A stretch of DNA of 64,000 nt from Molossus alvarezi (Eukaryota; Chordata; Mammalia; Chiroptera; Molossidae), in contig CM073891.1 in the NCBI GenBank assembly GCA_037176705.1, positions 90,726,327-90,790,326 on the forward strand, in the 5' to 3' direction. Below the pieces are notes generated by a model, which was not told where the DNA came from, made no database searches, and was given only the letters and a program-made list of their open reading frames with translations. The translations under genes were made by a program, and so were the position numbers. The number at the start of each line of letters is the position of its first letter. Position 1 is the stretch's first letter. Below, one piece after another: positions 47,510-58,841 of the stretch.

Positions 47510-48440
47510 ATTGATTAAGTGCCAGGTAATTAATTGTTAAGAAGATAGAAATGTAGCAATGAATAAGCAAAGCCCTTTCATAATGAACCTACATTCTCAT
47601 AAGTGGAAATACAAAAATATATACAGGAATGGGCCAAAGTGGGTTTACAGTTGTTTGTATGGAAAATAATACAATAAATAATAATATAAGAAAAAATTCT
47701 GTGATTCATGTACTCACAATTGTAAACCTACTTTTCCCCACCACTATATATAGAATATGTCAGGTAACTGATGTATAACTACAATGAAGAGCCGTGAAGC
47801 AGTATGGACAGGATGGAGAGTGACGAAATGGTGTTATTTAAGATGGAATAGTCATAGAAGGCCCCTCTGATGAGGTGCCATTGGATTAGAGACCTGTTGG
47901 AAATAAGGGACCAAGTCTTTAGATACCTGGGGATAGTAAGTGCAATAGCGTTGAGACCAGAAAGTGCTTTTTAAGAAAGAGCAAGAAGGTCAGTGTGATT
48001 ATAGTGCAGTCAGCAAGGAAAAGAATGGTAAAGGTGTGGTCAGTGAGGTAGCAGAGGGTCAGATGTGGGGCTTTATAGACCATGATGGACTTTTACTCTG
48101 AGGTGGAAAGCCACTAGAAGGTTGAGCAGAAGAGTGGCAATTTCTGATGAACATTTCATAAGAATGACGGCTGAGTTGAGAGTAGATTTTGGAGAGGGGC
48201 ACGCATGGGAGCAGGGAGAGGAGGCTCTTGATGGCTTGGACCACAGGTGTTTGGATATTGAAAATAACCCAAGAGTAGAACTAAGAGGTCTGGCTGAGGG
48301 GTTGGGTTAGTGGGATAGATAAGAGAAGTGGTTGAAATGACTCCAAGGCTTTTTGGCTTGAAGAAGTTGCCTCTGAGGTGAAAAAGACTTTAGGAGTCAT
48401 TTGGTGAAGGCTAGGCAGAGAGTAAAATGTGATGGGGGTG
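47510..48440 (-). repeat. Long L2 LINE remnant
   Basis: Antisense L2: ATGAATAAGCAAAGCCCTTTC, GAAGGCCCCTCTGATGAGGT, GGGGCTTTATAGACCATGAT, TTTTACTCTGAGGTGGAAAGC, CTTGGACCACAGGTGTTTGG, ATGACTCCAAGGCTTTTTGG, in the order expected. Confidence 0.7.
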
Positions 48441-49394
48441 TGTGGGGGGCAATTGGGAGTTACTTTTTGAAAATATTAGTAAATTATTCAAAGTTTCCAT
48501 CTTTATTTTCCACAGGTTATACTTAGTAGTGTCTATTGTAAGTAAAACCTATTTTATGAGGAAAAAATGTATTTGTCACAGTCTGTACAGTGTAAATTTC
48601 ATTTATTTTCTCCTGATGCATTTTCTTTAGTTCAAAAAGTCTTTAACTATCATGGCCTAATCATTTTTGTCTTCCTTCATTTTCATCCTTGTTTAATTCT
48701 CCATGTCAGGGCTTTCATCTTCTACTTCTTTATACCTTGGTTTCAAAGCAAGAGTAAAGCTGTCACATGGACACTGGTGAACTGGAGCTGAACTCCTTCT
48801 TCTCTTATGGATGTGGAAATCCAGTGGTGTAGGTACCATGGAGAATGTCTAATAAACTTAATGGCCCAGGGGTCTCATCCTAGGACCCACAGAGAAGAGA
48901 CTGTACTCTAAGACCAGAAGAGACCTTTTGATCTCTTGTCCTTAGAGATATTAGCCATATTTTTACTTCATTTATAAAAGTACTTAACAAAAGTCATCTC
49001 TGTGAAATACTTTCAAGATAATCTGAACCCTTTTGCCTATTTGGTAGAATTCTATTGTCCTCTGGTTTGATCCCCAATAAAGAGAAATAGCATGAAATGT
49101 AAGTTCAGAGAAAAGTATATATGTTTTTTTTTGTGCAAAATCTTTCATATATCAGAGAATTATTTAAATATTATAATTCACTTAAGTATATTCCTAATTT
49201 TCATTAGTTGTTTTCCTAGATCTGTAAACTTCTTTCTCAAGGGTTCTTTGATAGGTTATGATGGACATTTATAAATTCTTCATACTACTTCCTTTTTTAA
49301 AAAACAAAACAAAAAAAACCCCTGAAAACTCCTTCTTACTCTGATGAGGAATGAATTAGACATTCCCCAATTATTAAGATGTTGTGACATACCA
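48441..49394. other. SPAM1 intron 2, unassigned
   Basis: No recognised repeat or exon. Confidence 0.5.
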
Positions 49395-49625
49395 TTTAGT
49401 TTTAAAATGTATTTATTTTTTAAAATTTATCTTTATTGTTGAAAGTACTACAGATGTCCCCCTTTTATCCCCCATTGACCCCTCCATTTTGTTCCTAGCC
49501 CCTCAGGCCTTCACCACCCTATTGTCCACATCCATGGGTTATGTATACATGCATATAAGTTCATTGATTAATCTCTTCCCACTCTCCCTCTTTCCTCTGA
49601 GAGTCATCAGTCCATTCCATGCTTC
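49395..49625 (-). mobile_element. LINE-1 3'UTR fragment
   Basis: Antisense L1 3' end: TTTTATCCCCCATTGACCCC, TGTATACATGCATATAAGTTC, TAATCTCTTCCCACTCTCCC; it parallels 58620-58800 of the long L1. Confidence 0.75.
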
Positions 49626-50559
49626 CACACTTTATTTGCATTTTTCTTCTTAGATTCACTTTCTTCTATCGAGATGCTCAGACTGCCTTTAGTGTTTATT
49701 CATACAGGGACAATTCTTCAGCTTTAATATAACTATTTTCTATTTAATGACTTTGCCTTATAATTGTCCCTGTGGACTCTGTTTTATATATTTCTGCTGT
49801 CTTTCCCAATTTGTTATAACTCTGAGTAGTTTTAGTACTGCTTCTCCTCTTCTCCTATGTCATTTGTAATCAATAGTCATAGATTATTTGTCATGTTTCC
49901 TGAGATTCATTGACAACTTCAGAAACTTAATTGCAAATTTACCAATTGACTGAAAAAAATTGTTATCAAACGTAACCAAACACTTCTTTCTATTCCATTT
50001 GTTAGAGCCATTGATGTGACAGAACCACCTCCTATTGGTCCCAGCTCATGAGACCTGATTGTTAAATTATATTCATAAATTTTATGAACTGGTTGTTCAA
50101 CATAGCCATTATTAAAAATTAAATTTTAAAAACTTAGAATAAAATAAACTGTGTTAAAAACGAAGTAATAACTACCCACAGTGTATCAATTACTTTATTT
50201 CTTGGCGTTCACATCTGTTGTATCTATAAGTAAAAATATTATGCAATGATGTGCTACTCTACACCATACTACCATACTGTGTAATTGTGGAACACCTGAT
50301 TCTCAGTTCTGCATTCAGTGATGTCACATTGGTAGGTTAAAATTAGCTATGGTAGGAGTATTTACACCATAGGTACTAACAAATGCTATAAATTAGGTCT
50401 TATCTTTTAAAAAGCCAGTTTAAATCTTTCCAAAGATGACACTTTGTGTAGGCTTAATGATTCCCAAACCATTTTCATTCTTTGATTCTTCCTTTTGCCT
50501 AACTCTTGTTTCTGTGGACAACTACAATGTCATCTGAACTTGGTATAAATTCTCATATA
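49626..50559. other. SPAM1 intron 2, unassigned
   Basis: AT-rich, no recognised repeat or exon. Confidence 0.5.
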
Positions 50560-50870
50560 TCCTTGGCACTGGGGATACAGTATTGAAGAATATTGACAAA
50601 GTCCCTGAACTCATGTTAAATTTGGAGGGATAGAAACAATGCACACTCCAGAAAAATATTTAATGTGATATATACTATGCAAAGAATTAAAGTGATGTGT
50701 GAAGGTAGACAGAAAAGGTGTTTGAGAAGAGCACTGTCTAATTAAAGCTATGATCTGAAGGATAAGATGGAGTGAACCATGTTAGAACTAGGAAGAAAGA
50801 GTATTCAAAGCAGAGGGAACAGTTTGAAACAAAACCGTCATGCTTGTGAAACAACTAATATGCCTAAGGT
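50560..50870 (-). repeat. L2 LINE remnant
   Basis: Antisense L2: GGCACTGGGGATACAGTATTG, AAGTCCCTGAACTCATGTTA, AAAGCAGAGGGAACAGTTTG. Confidence 0.6.
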
Positions 50871-51000
50871 AGAATGAGTGCAGGTGGGTTGTACAAGAAG
50901 GAGGAAGGATTATACCACATCAGTCCATATACAAGTTGAGAGAAGTTGAATTTTATTCTATCAAAAGAAAAGATTTTGGAAGTTTTAGAAGAGGTTTTCT

Positions 51001-51230
51001 TGTCCTGGCTGGTGTGGCTTAGTTGGTTGGAGCGTCCTCCCATGCACCAAAGGGGGGCAGGTTTGATTCCCTGGTCAGGGAGCATACCCAGGTTGTGAGT
51101 TTGATCCCTGGTTGGGGTGTGTGCAGTTGGGACATATGTGTGAGACAACTGATCGATGTTTCTCTCACATCAATATTTTTTTTTCTCTCTCTCTCCTTTC
51201 CTCTCTTTAAAAAATCAATAAAAGAAGAAA
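51001..51230 (+). mobile_element. Ves SINE (AATCAATAAA-tail class)
   Basis: Sense copy: CCTGGCTGGTGTGGCTTAGT head, TTGGAGCGTCCTCCCATGCA, GATCGATGTTTCTCTCACAT, AAAAATCAATAAAAG tail. Target-site duplication AAGAGGTTTTCT (50989-51000, 51231-51242), perfect. Confidence 0.92.
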
Positions 51231-51234
51231 AAGA

Positions 51235-51830
51235 GGTTTTCTATTGCTGCCATAGAAATCACAATTAACTTAGGGGTTTAAACAACAAATTTATTAACTT
51301 ACAGTTCTGTAGCTCAGAAGTTCAACATGGGTCACAAGAGGCTTAAAATCAAGATGGCAGCAGGATTACCTTCCTTTTAGGGGTAGGGAATCCTCACTTG
51401 CTCATTTCAGTTGTTGGCAGAATCAATATCTTCTTGTTTACAGTAATAAAATCTATTTTCTGGCTGGCTGCAGCTAAGGGTCATTTCCAGCTTCTAGAGG
51501 TCACTATATTTTTTTTTTAGCTCTTGGCCTTCTCTTCTTTCTTCAAAGCCAACAATACTGGGTTGATACTCGTTTACCTTTAAATTTTTCCTCCTTATTC
51601 CATCTAACTCTTTTCTTTTCTTTTTTTTTATTCCAGCTGGAAACGTTTCTAGTTTAAGGACTCGTGATTAGATTAAGCTCACCCAGATAATTCAGGATAA
51701 TCTCCCCATCTGAACATCCATACCCTCAATTAGATGTGTAAAGTATCTTTTGTCATGTAAATTAACATAGTCACAGTTTCCAGGGGATTAAGGTATGAAT
51801 GTCCTTGAAAGGCCCTTAATCTGTCTGCCA
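51235..51830 (-). repeat. MaLR (MLT1-type) LTR
   Basis: Antisense MaLR: TTTCTATTGCTGCCATAGAAA, AACAACAAATTTATTAACTTA, AGTTCTGTAGCTCAGAAGTT, then the right end ATTAGATTAAGCTCACCCAG. Confidence 0.7.
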
Positions 51831-52205
51831 CTGATGGTATCATCCCAAGGAAGGTAACAAGAAATAGATTCAAGTGACAGATGCCAAGGTTTCTTGACTT
51901 GTTGACCTACCACCACCAGTTCCTTTGGTTTGCTGAAGGTCTAGCACAGCCAGCTCACCCCATGATATGGTTGTTCATGAAAGACAGTGACTATCTTCTT
52001 TGTTTTTAAAAAGACAGTGTCCCAGTTTTAGAATGTACTAGTTTCAAGATGAATCATTTCAGTTACTCATCACTCATACTTTGCCAAATAAGTATATTTG
52101 GAAAGGAGCTGTTATAATTCATCCATAACCTGAACTATTCCTAATGTTTAATGTAAAGTATACTCAGTTGAACTTCATGTTTACTTGTTTTGAGCTAGAA
52201 ATTTA

Positions 52206-52475
52206 TTTTATTTTTGTTTGTTAATCCTTACCCAAGGATATTTTCCATTGATTATTTTTAGATAGAGTGGAAGGGAGGGAGGAAGAGAGAGAAAGAGAGA
52301 AAGAAATATCAATATGAGAGACACATCTCTTGGTTGCCTCCCGCACAACCCAACCGGGAGTGGGGATAGAACCTGCAACCCAAGTACGTACCCTTGACTG
52401 GGAGTCGAATCTGTGATCTGTGACCCTTGTGTCTAAGGAATGATGCTCTAACTGCTGAGCCAAAGTGGTCAGGGC
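52206..52475 (-). mobile_element. Ves SINE (TCCTT/AAGGA-tail class)
   Basis: Antisense copy: AATCCTTACCCAAGGATATT tail, GA tract, GGTTGCCTCCCGCACAACC body, head ending AAAGTGGTCAGGGC. Target-site duplication TGAGCTAGAAATTTA-like (52191-52205, 52476-52490). Confidence 0.92.
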
Positions 52476-52579
52476 TGAGCTAGCAATTTAGAAACTACTT
52501 TTTCCAATGCTGTTTAAATTTATCTGACAAGTGTGTGATACTTATTACATCTATTTATAACTTCTTAAGGACTAACTAA

Positions 52580-52810
52580 TAATATGCTGGGCCCTGTGCT
52601 AAACACTTTTACATACCGTATATCTTTTAATCTTCACAACCACCACATGAGATAGGTGCTATCATTATATTGTTCTATAGCTGATGAAGCTAAAGCACAG
52701 TCAGGTTAATTGATTTGCCCAAGGTCACCCAAATAGGAAACTAAGACTTAGAAAGCTCATGAGACTCCCAAGTTCACATTGCTAATTATTAATGGAACTG
52801 GGACTTCAAT
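52580..52810 (-). repeat. MIR remnant
   Basis: Antisense MIR: GCTGGGCCCTGTGCTAAACA, TTTTAATCTTCACAACCACC, TGAGATAGGTGCTATCATTA, TTTGCCCAAGGTCACCCAAA. Confidence 0.82.
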
Positions 52811-53134
52811 CCAATTGGACCAGCTAGACCCCAGAACCCCCCATTAGTTTATGAATTATTGAGGAAGACCAAGGTTAAAGTGTGTTAAGTGTCAATTAGT
52901 CAATTATTTCAGTGGCATGAAATAGCATGTGAAACTTACAAATGTTACAAAAAAAAACAAAACCCCACAAAAAACAGAATAATCTTGCTTGTTAAGCTAA
53001 AAAAGATAAAATATTTCCTAACCCTTGCTGGGTCTGTTTTTTTGTGCTTCCTTAGCAATTCCCAATTGCAGTGAATTAATTCACATGTGAGCTAACTTGG
53101 ACCTTGATATGCTGACCTCCTTATAATTTTACAG

Positions 53135-53629
53135 GACACCTGCAGGAAACTACAGGGTTACATGAACACCACACTGAATCCTTACATAATCAATGTCACC
53201 CTAGCAGCCAAAATGTGTAGTCAAGTGTTTTGCCAGGAGAAAGGCGTTTGCACAAGGAAAGACGTGAATACAGAATCCTATCTTCATCTGAACCCAATTC
53301 ATTTAACTGTTGAATTGGTGGACAATGGACAGTTCACAATAAAAGGGGAACCAACAGTTGAAGACCTGAAACTCTTTGCAGATCATTTTAACTGCAGCTG
53401 TTTTGCAAACATCGCCTGTGAGAAGAAAGTTAATGTAGAAACAGACACTATTTATATTAACGTATGTGCTTCTAAAAATGTTTGTCTACGTACTGTTCTG
53501 AACCCTCGAAACGCGACCTCTCCGAACTCAACAAGAGAAATATTCCATTCAAGTACAAGTTTAGTGCTTTTTTTATTATTTTTAATTGTTTTGGAAAATG
53601 AACGCTTTCGCATGCAAACAAGACTTTGA
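53135..53629 (+). CDS. SPAM1: SPAM1 terminal coding exon
   Basis: Acceptor TTTTACAG (ends 53134), phase 0, 164 codons plus TGA. It opens with DTCRKLQGY, whose cysteine pairs in the family with the one near the N-terminus, then NPYIINVTLAAKMCSQVFC, EKGVCTRK and LHLNPIHLTVEL. The EGF-like cysteines end with FNCSCF and AIACEKK-type spacing. With the two upstream exons the protein is 510 residues, as long as other mammalian PH-20 proteins. After a sequon-rich linker (NATSPNST) the C-terminus is hydrophobic (SLVLFLLFLIVL) but then ends in a charged segment, ENERFRMQTRL, unlike the fully hydrophobic end expected of a GPI signal. No disabling changes. Confidence 0.95.
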   Translation, partial: DTCRKLQGYMNTTLNPYIINVTLAAKMCSQVFCQEKGVCTRKDVNTESYLHLNPIHLTVELVDNGQFTIKGEPTVEDLKLFADHFNCSCFANIACEKKVNVETDTIYINVCASKNVCLRTVLNPRNATSPNSTREIFHSSTSLVLFLLFLIVLENERFRMQTRL

Positions 53630-53794
53630 AGGTATCAGAAGAATTTTGAGGGTGTCATGAAAAGGGTATTTTTTACTTTGAAGACTAACAACTAGGTAGT
53701 GTGGAAACATGAGACTGAAGAAACTTCAAATAGATGGAGCATTGAGTGTGGTGTTTTGAGTGGTCAGTAGATGATGGCCAAACGATGATTTTAC

Positions 53795-53800
53795 AATAAA
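53795..53800 (+). promoter_or_regulatory. SPAM1: SPAM1 polyadenylation signal
   Basis: Canonical AATAAA in GATTTTACAATAAAGACAC, 166 bp after the stop codon, followed by a T-rich stretch (TTATTTTTTTCC) near 53830. It gives a short 3'UTR. Confidence 0.72.
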
Positions 53801-53899
53801 GACACTCTCAAACCTCTTGACTTGCTCTATTATTTTTTTCCATGCACACATATCATAACATGATTTTATTCTCATCACCTCTTTGTAATGTAAGCATAA

Positions 53900-54000
53900 C
53901 GAGGACAGGTGTTTGGTCTGTTTTACCTGCTGCTATATCCACAGTGTGATGAACAATATTTGGGACTTAGTAGGTGCCCACTATTTGTTGAACAAATAAA
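53900..54000 (+). repeat. L2 LINE 3' end
   Basis: Sense L2 tail: CGAGGACAGGTGTTTGGTCTG, TGCTGCTATATCCACAGTG, TAGTAGGTGCCCACTATTTG, TTGAACAAATAAA. Confidence 0.7.
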
Positions 54001-54294
54001 AGCCAATGGGTAACCATTAAAGAATTTCAAGTGTGGAAATTGTCATGACCACTTTTCACAATCTAGGTCCTCTTGGGCCAATGGTGTCCTTTTCCTTAGC
54101 TCTGTCCTTCATTCTTCACTCCGATTACAATTCTACTGTCAAAGCCATATTTTCATAAGAAAGCCATGAAAAGGGACAATCTGATAATGATCTGTAAAGG
54201 ACACTTTGTATGGACTAGTTTGTTTCCTTAGAATACATTAATGGCTGTCAGACGATTAGGATTTAGAACAAACAGAGGCATCAAGGCAAACTGA

Positions 54295-54510
54295 AAAGAG
54301 CATGAATTTTGGAGTTAGACAGTTATAAAAGGGTATCCTAGCTTCCAACATTTCTAGCTACACAAGCCTGAGAGAATTAGTTAACCTGGCTCAGCTTCTA
54401 TTTTAACAAAATGGCAATGATCTACCTTTTAGGGTTCTTGAAAGGATTGACTAGTACAATACATGGAAAGCATTTAGCCTTAGAAATAACTCAACAAGCA
54501 TCTGTGGGAA
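54295..54510 (+). repeat. MIR remnant
   Basis: Sense MIR: AGCATGAATTTTGGAGTTAGAC, GAGAATTAGTTAACCTGGCT, AAAATGGCAATGATCTACCT, GGATTGACTAGTACAATACA. Confidence 0.7.
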
Positions 54511-55487
54511 AATGGATAGATATATTCTTATTGAATATGGAAAGGTAATTCTATTGCTGTCGTGAGATAGAATGTCAGAACAGTGGACTTCTGCATGCGG
54601 TCTTGGCCATGAACCCAGAAAGAGAAGAGACCACTAAATAGTAAGAGACTTGGCACAAGATACTGACAGGTTGATGACACTGACATTTCACATGGAATGG
54701 TTAATTGATTTATTGATCGGAATGTAAAAACTGATCAATAAACTCTATCAATTAATTTGAGAACCTGGTGCTTCTCTTTTCTCCTCTGTTTGCAATCAGA
54801 GAGGGAGGGAAGGAAGCGGGGAGTGGATGGGACAGAAGAAAACAAAAGGAGGGAGGAGACGAGGAAAAAGAAGTGGAATTCATTGTTTTCTCTAATTCTA
54901 CTGAGGCCTTTAATTAGCACAGGACTGAAAACAATGATGCAGAACAGTTAACCTTCAACTCCCTGTAAAAGCCTGGAGTATTGTTACTTAAATGCTTTAC
55001 ATGGTGTTAAAACATTTTAACTTCTATGGCTGAGAGTCTTTTTAAAAGAAAGGGTTTTTTAGGCCATCGCTAGCAAAAAAAAAAAGCTGACCTTAGGGCA
55101 TTGGGTATAGACCTCCTGCAGCATGGCCAGGTAGAAAACACAGCACGACTGTTTGTCCTGGAGATTTGCAAGCATTCTTTTTTAATACGTGGTGGGGTGG
55201 TGGTAGTGGAAAGCCATTCTGAAAGGATTTCCATTAGCTATAGACAAAGGGAATGGGAAAAAGTGAAGCAGGGTCAGTTTCGAGACAGGCACAGTAGAAT
55301 CACAAGGAAGAAATGTCTGCTCCTGGGGATTTATTGAGGGCAAAAGATGGAAAATTTATATGTAAAGAAGAAGCAGAGACTCTTGGGGTTCAATGGTACC
55401 TGGCTAGTCTCTCTTTTGGGTAATCACGAAAATAGTCACCTGGAAATTAAAAATTAATTCTAAATTCCAACAGATGTAAAGAAATGT
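54511..55487. other. Downstream of SPAM1, unassigned
   Basis: Purine-rich patches (54795-54880) but no recognised gene or repeat. Confidence 0.5.
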
Positions 55488-55590
55488 GTGCAGTTTTCTC
55501 TTCTTCTCCCCTCCCCTCCCCTTCCCTCCCCTTCTCCCCTCCCCTCCCCTCCCCCTCCCCTCCCTCTCCTCCTCCCCTCCCTTCCTTTTA
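55488..55590. repeat. Simple repeat, CCCCTC pyrimidine tract
   Basis: About 100 bp of almost pure C/T (CCCCTCCCCTCCCC units). The minus strand is a GGGGA-type G-rich tract. Confidence 0.95.
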
Positions 55591-56399
55591 GAACCCCAAC
55601 TATGAAGCCACATAGTGGTGGTACTGTTTGGGATGTAAATCATCAATCTGCTCTGCACTCTGAGGTATGGTACAGTTAGAATCACTAAGGTCTTAAATGT
55701 TCTGTGAGGAACAAGGAACATGTTTTATCTGTTACAGATTGTGTTTCTTTATGTTTAAACTTTATTCTTATAAAATCACTGCTACTCATGGTAAAATAAT
55801 ATACAATTACACAGTGGGAAACTAGAGTCTTCTCTCTCTTCTAGTGATAACTCCTGGCTATAATTTCTTGTATATAAATCCATAAATGTTCTAGGAATGT
55901 AGAAGCATATATGTGTGCATTTTGTTAAAAGATAAACTGAAGCATATTAAATTTTTAAAGAATTTATTTGATCAAAAATTGATTAAAACTGGGCAGCACC
56001 AAGCTAGAAATGGTTAGAAGCACTCTACCAACAGCAGCTAGACTTATATAAAGAGAGGAAGCAAAGAAAGGAAATTATTGAGTTGTTTATAGCTTAAAGC
56101 CTTTTAACCTGTTTGTGTTTGGTTGTCCTTAAATTTTGGATTTTATAACTCTGAGTCTTAGATTCTGGTTTGCCTATATAGGCCACCATGGCAACAGAGT
56201 CGACCAGTCTAATAGCTACCTTGTTTAACAATATATTTAACATAAATGAGGCTATGGTGTCCATAACTGTCTATATAACATGCACTTTCTACATAGCAAT
56301 ATATTTTGGGTGTCTGTTCACATCAATATATTTTGTAGTGACCACAATGTACTTCACTATACCACTACAAGACAAAATCTTTAAGAAAGTTCTTATTAG
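55591..56399. other. Intergenic, unassigned
   Basis: No recognised element; the left end of a chance 136-codon frame (56188-56598) lies here. Confidence 0.45.
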
Positions 56400-56660
56400 T
56401 GCACATTTCATTTTCTGGAGGTTTTTTTCTTCCTCTATCTGTAATGTTGTAGTCAGCACCTGTGTACATATATATCTTTTGCCAGGATTAAATGGAATTG
56501 CTAAAGCAAAGGGTATATATATTTCAATTTCAATATACATTGCAAAATTATCTTCTAAAAAGTTTGTTGCAATTAAGGATATCACCAGCAGTAAATGAGG
56601 AAGACAGTTTCTTTACCAACACTGGGTGTTATCAAATTTGGTAATTATTAGTTCTTAAAT
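56400..56660 (-). repeat. Old L1M-type LINE-1 remnant
   Basis: Antisense old L1: GCTAAAGCAAAGGGTATATA, TTGCAAAATTATCTTCTAAAA, TATCACCAGCAGTAAATGAGG, CCAACACTGGGTGTTATCAA, in the usual order. Confidence 0.65.
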
Positions 56661-57775
56661 AGTAAAGTTGACCTTTTTTTTTTTTTCATAGTTTGTTAAG
56701 GGTATTCTTATTTTCTTGCCAAGATTTCTCCTTAAGAGTAAACTTTGTCTGTTTCTCATTTATACCTAAATTCTTTTTTTAGGAGATTGTTGCAAGTTTG
56801 AATATTAAGATATATCTTTGCAGATATCAACAGATTATAATATGAAACAGGAAACAAAAGACTTGGTTTTAAAATAACATTTTACTTCTTCTGCCTAGGT
56901 ATTTCTTATGTGGCATTCAACTTTCATTATTATTATTCTTATTCTTATATTTTTAAAGTACATCAATCACTAGGAGTTACAAATTCATCTATTCACTGAA
57001 TTTTATTGCTTTCATATAGCCATAGAGCCTCATAAAATTTTGAAAAATAACTTTTTTATAAGAAGTATATTTTAAATAAAATTTAAGTACTTTTTTATGA
57101 GAAGCCTAATTTATGGTAGTAGAATATAAAGAAAGAACAAGCCAACCCTGTTTAGCCATTTGCAAGTTGTTGACTTTGGGCTAGTTACTTGTCTCTCTGA
57201 GTTTGTTTCTTCAACTATGCAAGGCCAACTCTTGAGAAGATTAGAGAAAATAAACATAATTACCAAGCACAGTGCTTATCATTTAACAGTGATTATTGTT
57301 TATTTGAAGCCTTTATCTACTACTTTCCAAAAATTTTTTTTATTTAGAATTTCATTTTGTTTTAAGGGAGCATTTGAGATACTGCTCCCTCCCCAGTGTA
57401 TTTTGTCAGTTTGACTTAAATAAACTCTTATAAAAAAATAGATCAAATTGACTTTAAAATTTCATTTTGAGGAATAATATATTAAGTAAAATGTATTTGT
57501 AATTGTTCTTTACCTAAAAGGGAAAGCCAGCAACCTAATGAGACACCAGGATTCCTGGGTGTAATCATCCACTCCCGAGAAAGGAGCGTGAGTGGAGAGC
57601 AGGTTTGAGGGACTCCTTTGAGTATGTTGTATCTGAGGAACCTATGGAAAATCCACAGTTTTTAATTTTTTTTTAAGTCATATGATTCAGAAATTCAAGA
57701 GAAAGAGTAGAGCTGTCATTAATAATCAAAAGTGATAGAGAGACACAGTATACCTAACAGTTTGAGAAGATGGTC
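56661..57775. other. Intergenic, unassigned
   Basis: AT-rich; no confident element. Confidence 0.5.
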
Positions 57776-57925
57776 TCTGGGGCCAGACTACCTGAATTTG
57801 ATTTCTGGGTGCATCATTTGCTGACTGTGTGAGCTTGGGCAAGTTACATCATTTCTCTGTGCCATAATTTCCTCATCTGTAAATGTAAAGATTTTAGAAG
57901 TTCTTGGAACATAGTGATCCCCACA
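57776..57925 (+). repeat. MIR remnant, sense
   Basis: TCTGGGGCCAGACTACCTGA, TGACTGTGTGAGCTTGGGCA, CATTTCTCTGTGCCATAATTT, CCTCATCTGTAAATG: a well-preserved MIR core. Confidence 0.85.
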
Positions 57926-57964
57926 TGCTGGTGTGTTGTATTGTTGTTATTTTAGTTTTAGCTC

Positions 57965-58190
57965 TCATTTATTAGATACTTGTTCAGGACTCAGCCTGTG
58001 TTAAGAGCTTATAGGCAATTTTTCACTGAATTTTCGTAACTCCCTGTGATGGCAATGCTATTATCACCTGGATATTATTTCTTTAGATATTATTATCTAA
58101 ATAAACTCAAATCTCAGGGAAGCTGAGCAACTTTTTCAAAGTAACCTGCTGGGAAATAACAAACAGAGGCAGGATGGAAACTCAAGTCTG
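57965..58190 (-). repeat. MIR remnant, antisense
   Basis: CATTTATTAGATACTTGTTC, TCGTAACTCCCTGTGATGGC, CAACTTTTTCAAAGTAACCTG, GGCAGGATGGAAACTCAAGTC. With the previous entry it forms an inverted MIR pair. Confidence 0.72.
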
Positions 58191-58548
58191 AAGGACAACA
58201 GGATTCCAAGCCCATGAAGATGGTATTTGAAACAATGAGAGTGGGTGAAACAACAGGAGATCATGTAAAGGGAGAAAAGCCTGGTGGGAACACTGATGTC
58301 TTCTGTGTGTAGGGATGAAGGTGGAGAAAAGACACTGATAGGATGCCTGCAAGAGGCTGGAGGAAAAGCAGGCTGTCCAAGTCCATTGAAGTTGTGGCCC
58401 AGTAAGGCAAGGGTGTCCTTTTTAATCGGCCCTTACATGCTCTTCTCTTCTAATTGAAATTTTACATTTTAAACTTCTCTTTGTGATAAAATAACTAAAT
58501 AGCTCATAAATTTTTACTCCTACACCAGAGGCATCATATTATCAAATA
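58191..58548. other. Intergenic, unassigned
   Basis: No recognised element before the long L1. Confidence 0.5.
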
Positions 58549-58841
58549 GATTTTTTTTTTGTTCTTCCTTGTACTTTTTTTTAATTTTTTTTATTTTATG
58601 AATTTTTATTTATTTTTTTGTTACAGATATTTTAACTTTTTACCCCATTGGCACCCCCCACCCCACCCCACCTCCGCCCCATCCCCGGCTTAGTTGTCCA
58701 TGTCCATTGGTCATGCATACATGCATATAAGTTCTGTGGTTTATCTCTTCCCATCCCCCCACCCCCTCTTCTGAGGGATGTCAGTCTGTGCCCTACTTCC
58801 ATGTGTCTGGGTCTACTGTATTCCTCAGACTGTTATGTTCA

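Noticed and set aside
55488..55590. CRISPR-like array
   Set aside because: The regularity is a simple pyrimidine repeat in a mammalian genome with no unique spacers.
56188..56598. 136-codon frame with a strong GCCACCATGG start context
   Set aside because: The right half overlaps a decayed antisense L1M, the product is low-complexity and hydrophobic with no domain, and nothing suggests splicing or conservation. The start context alone is not enough.
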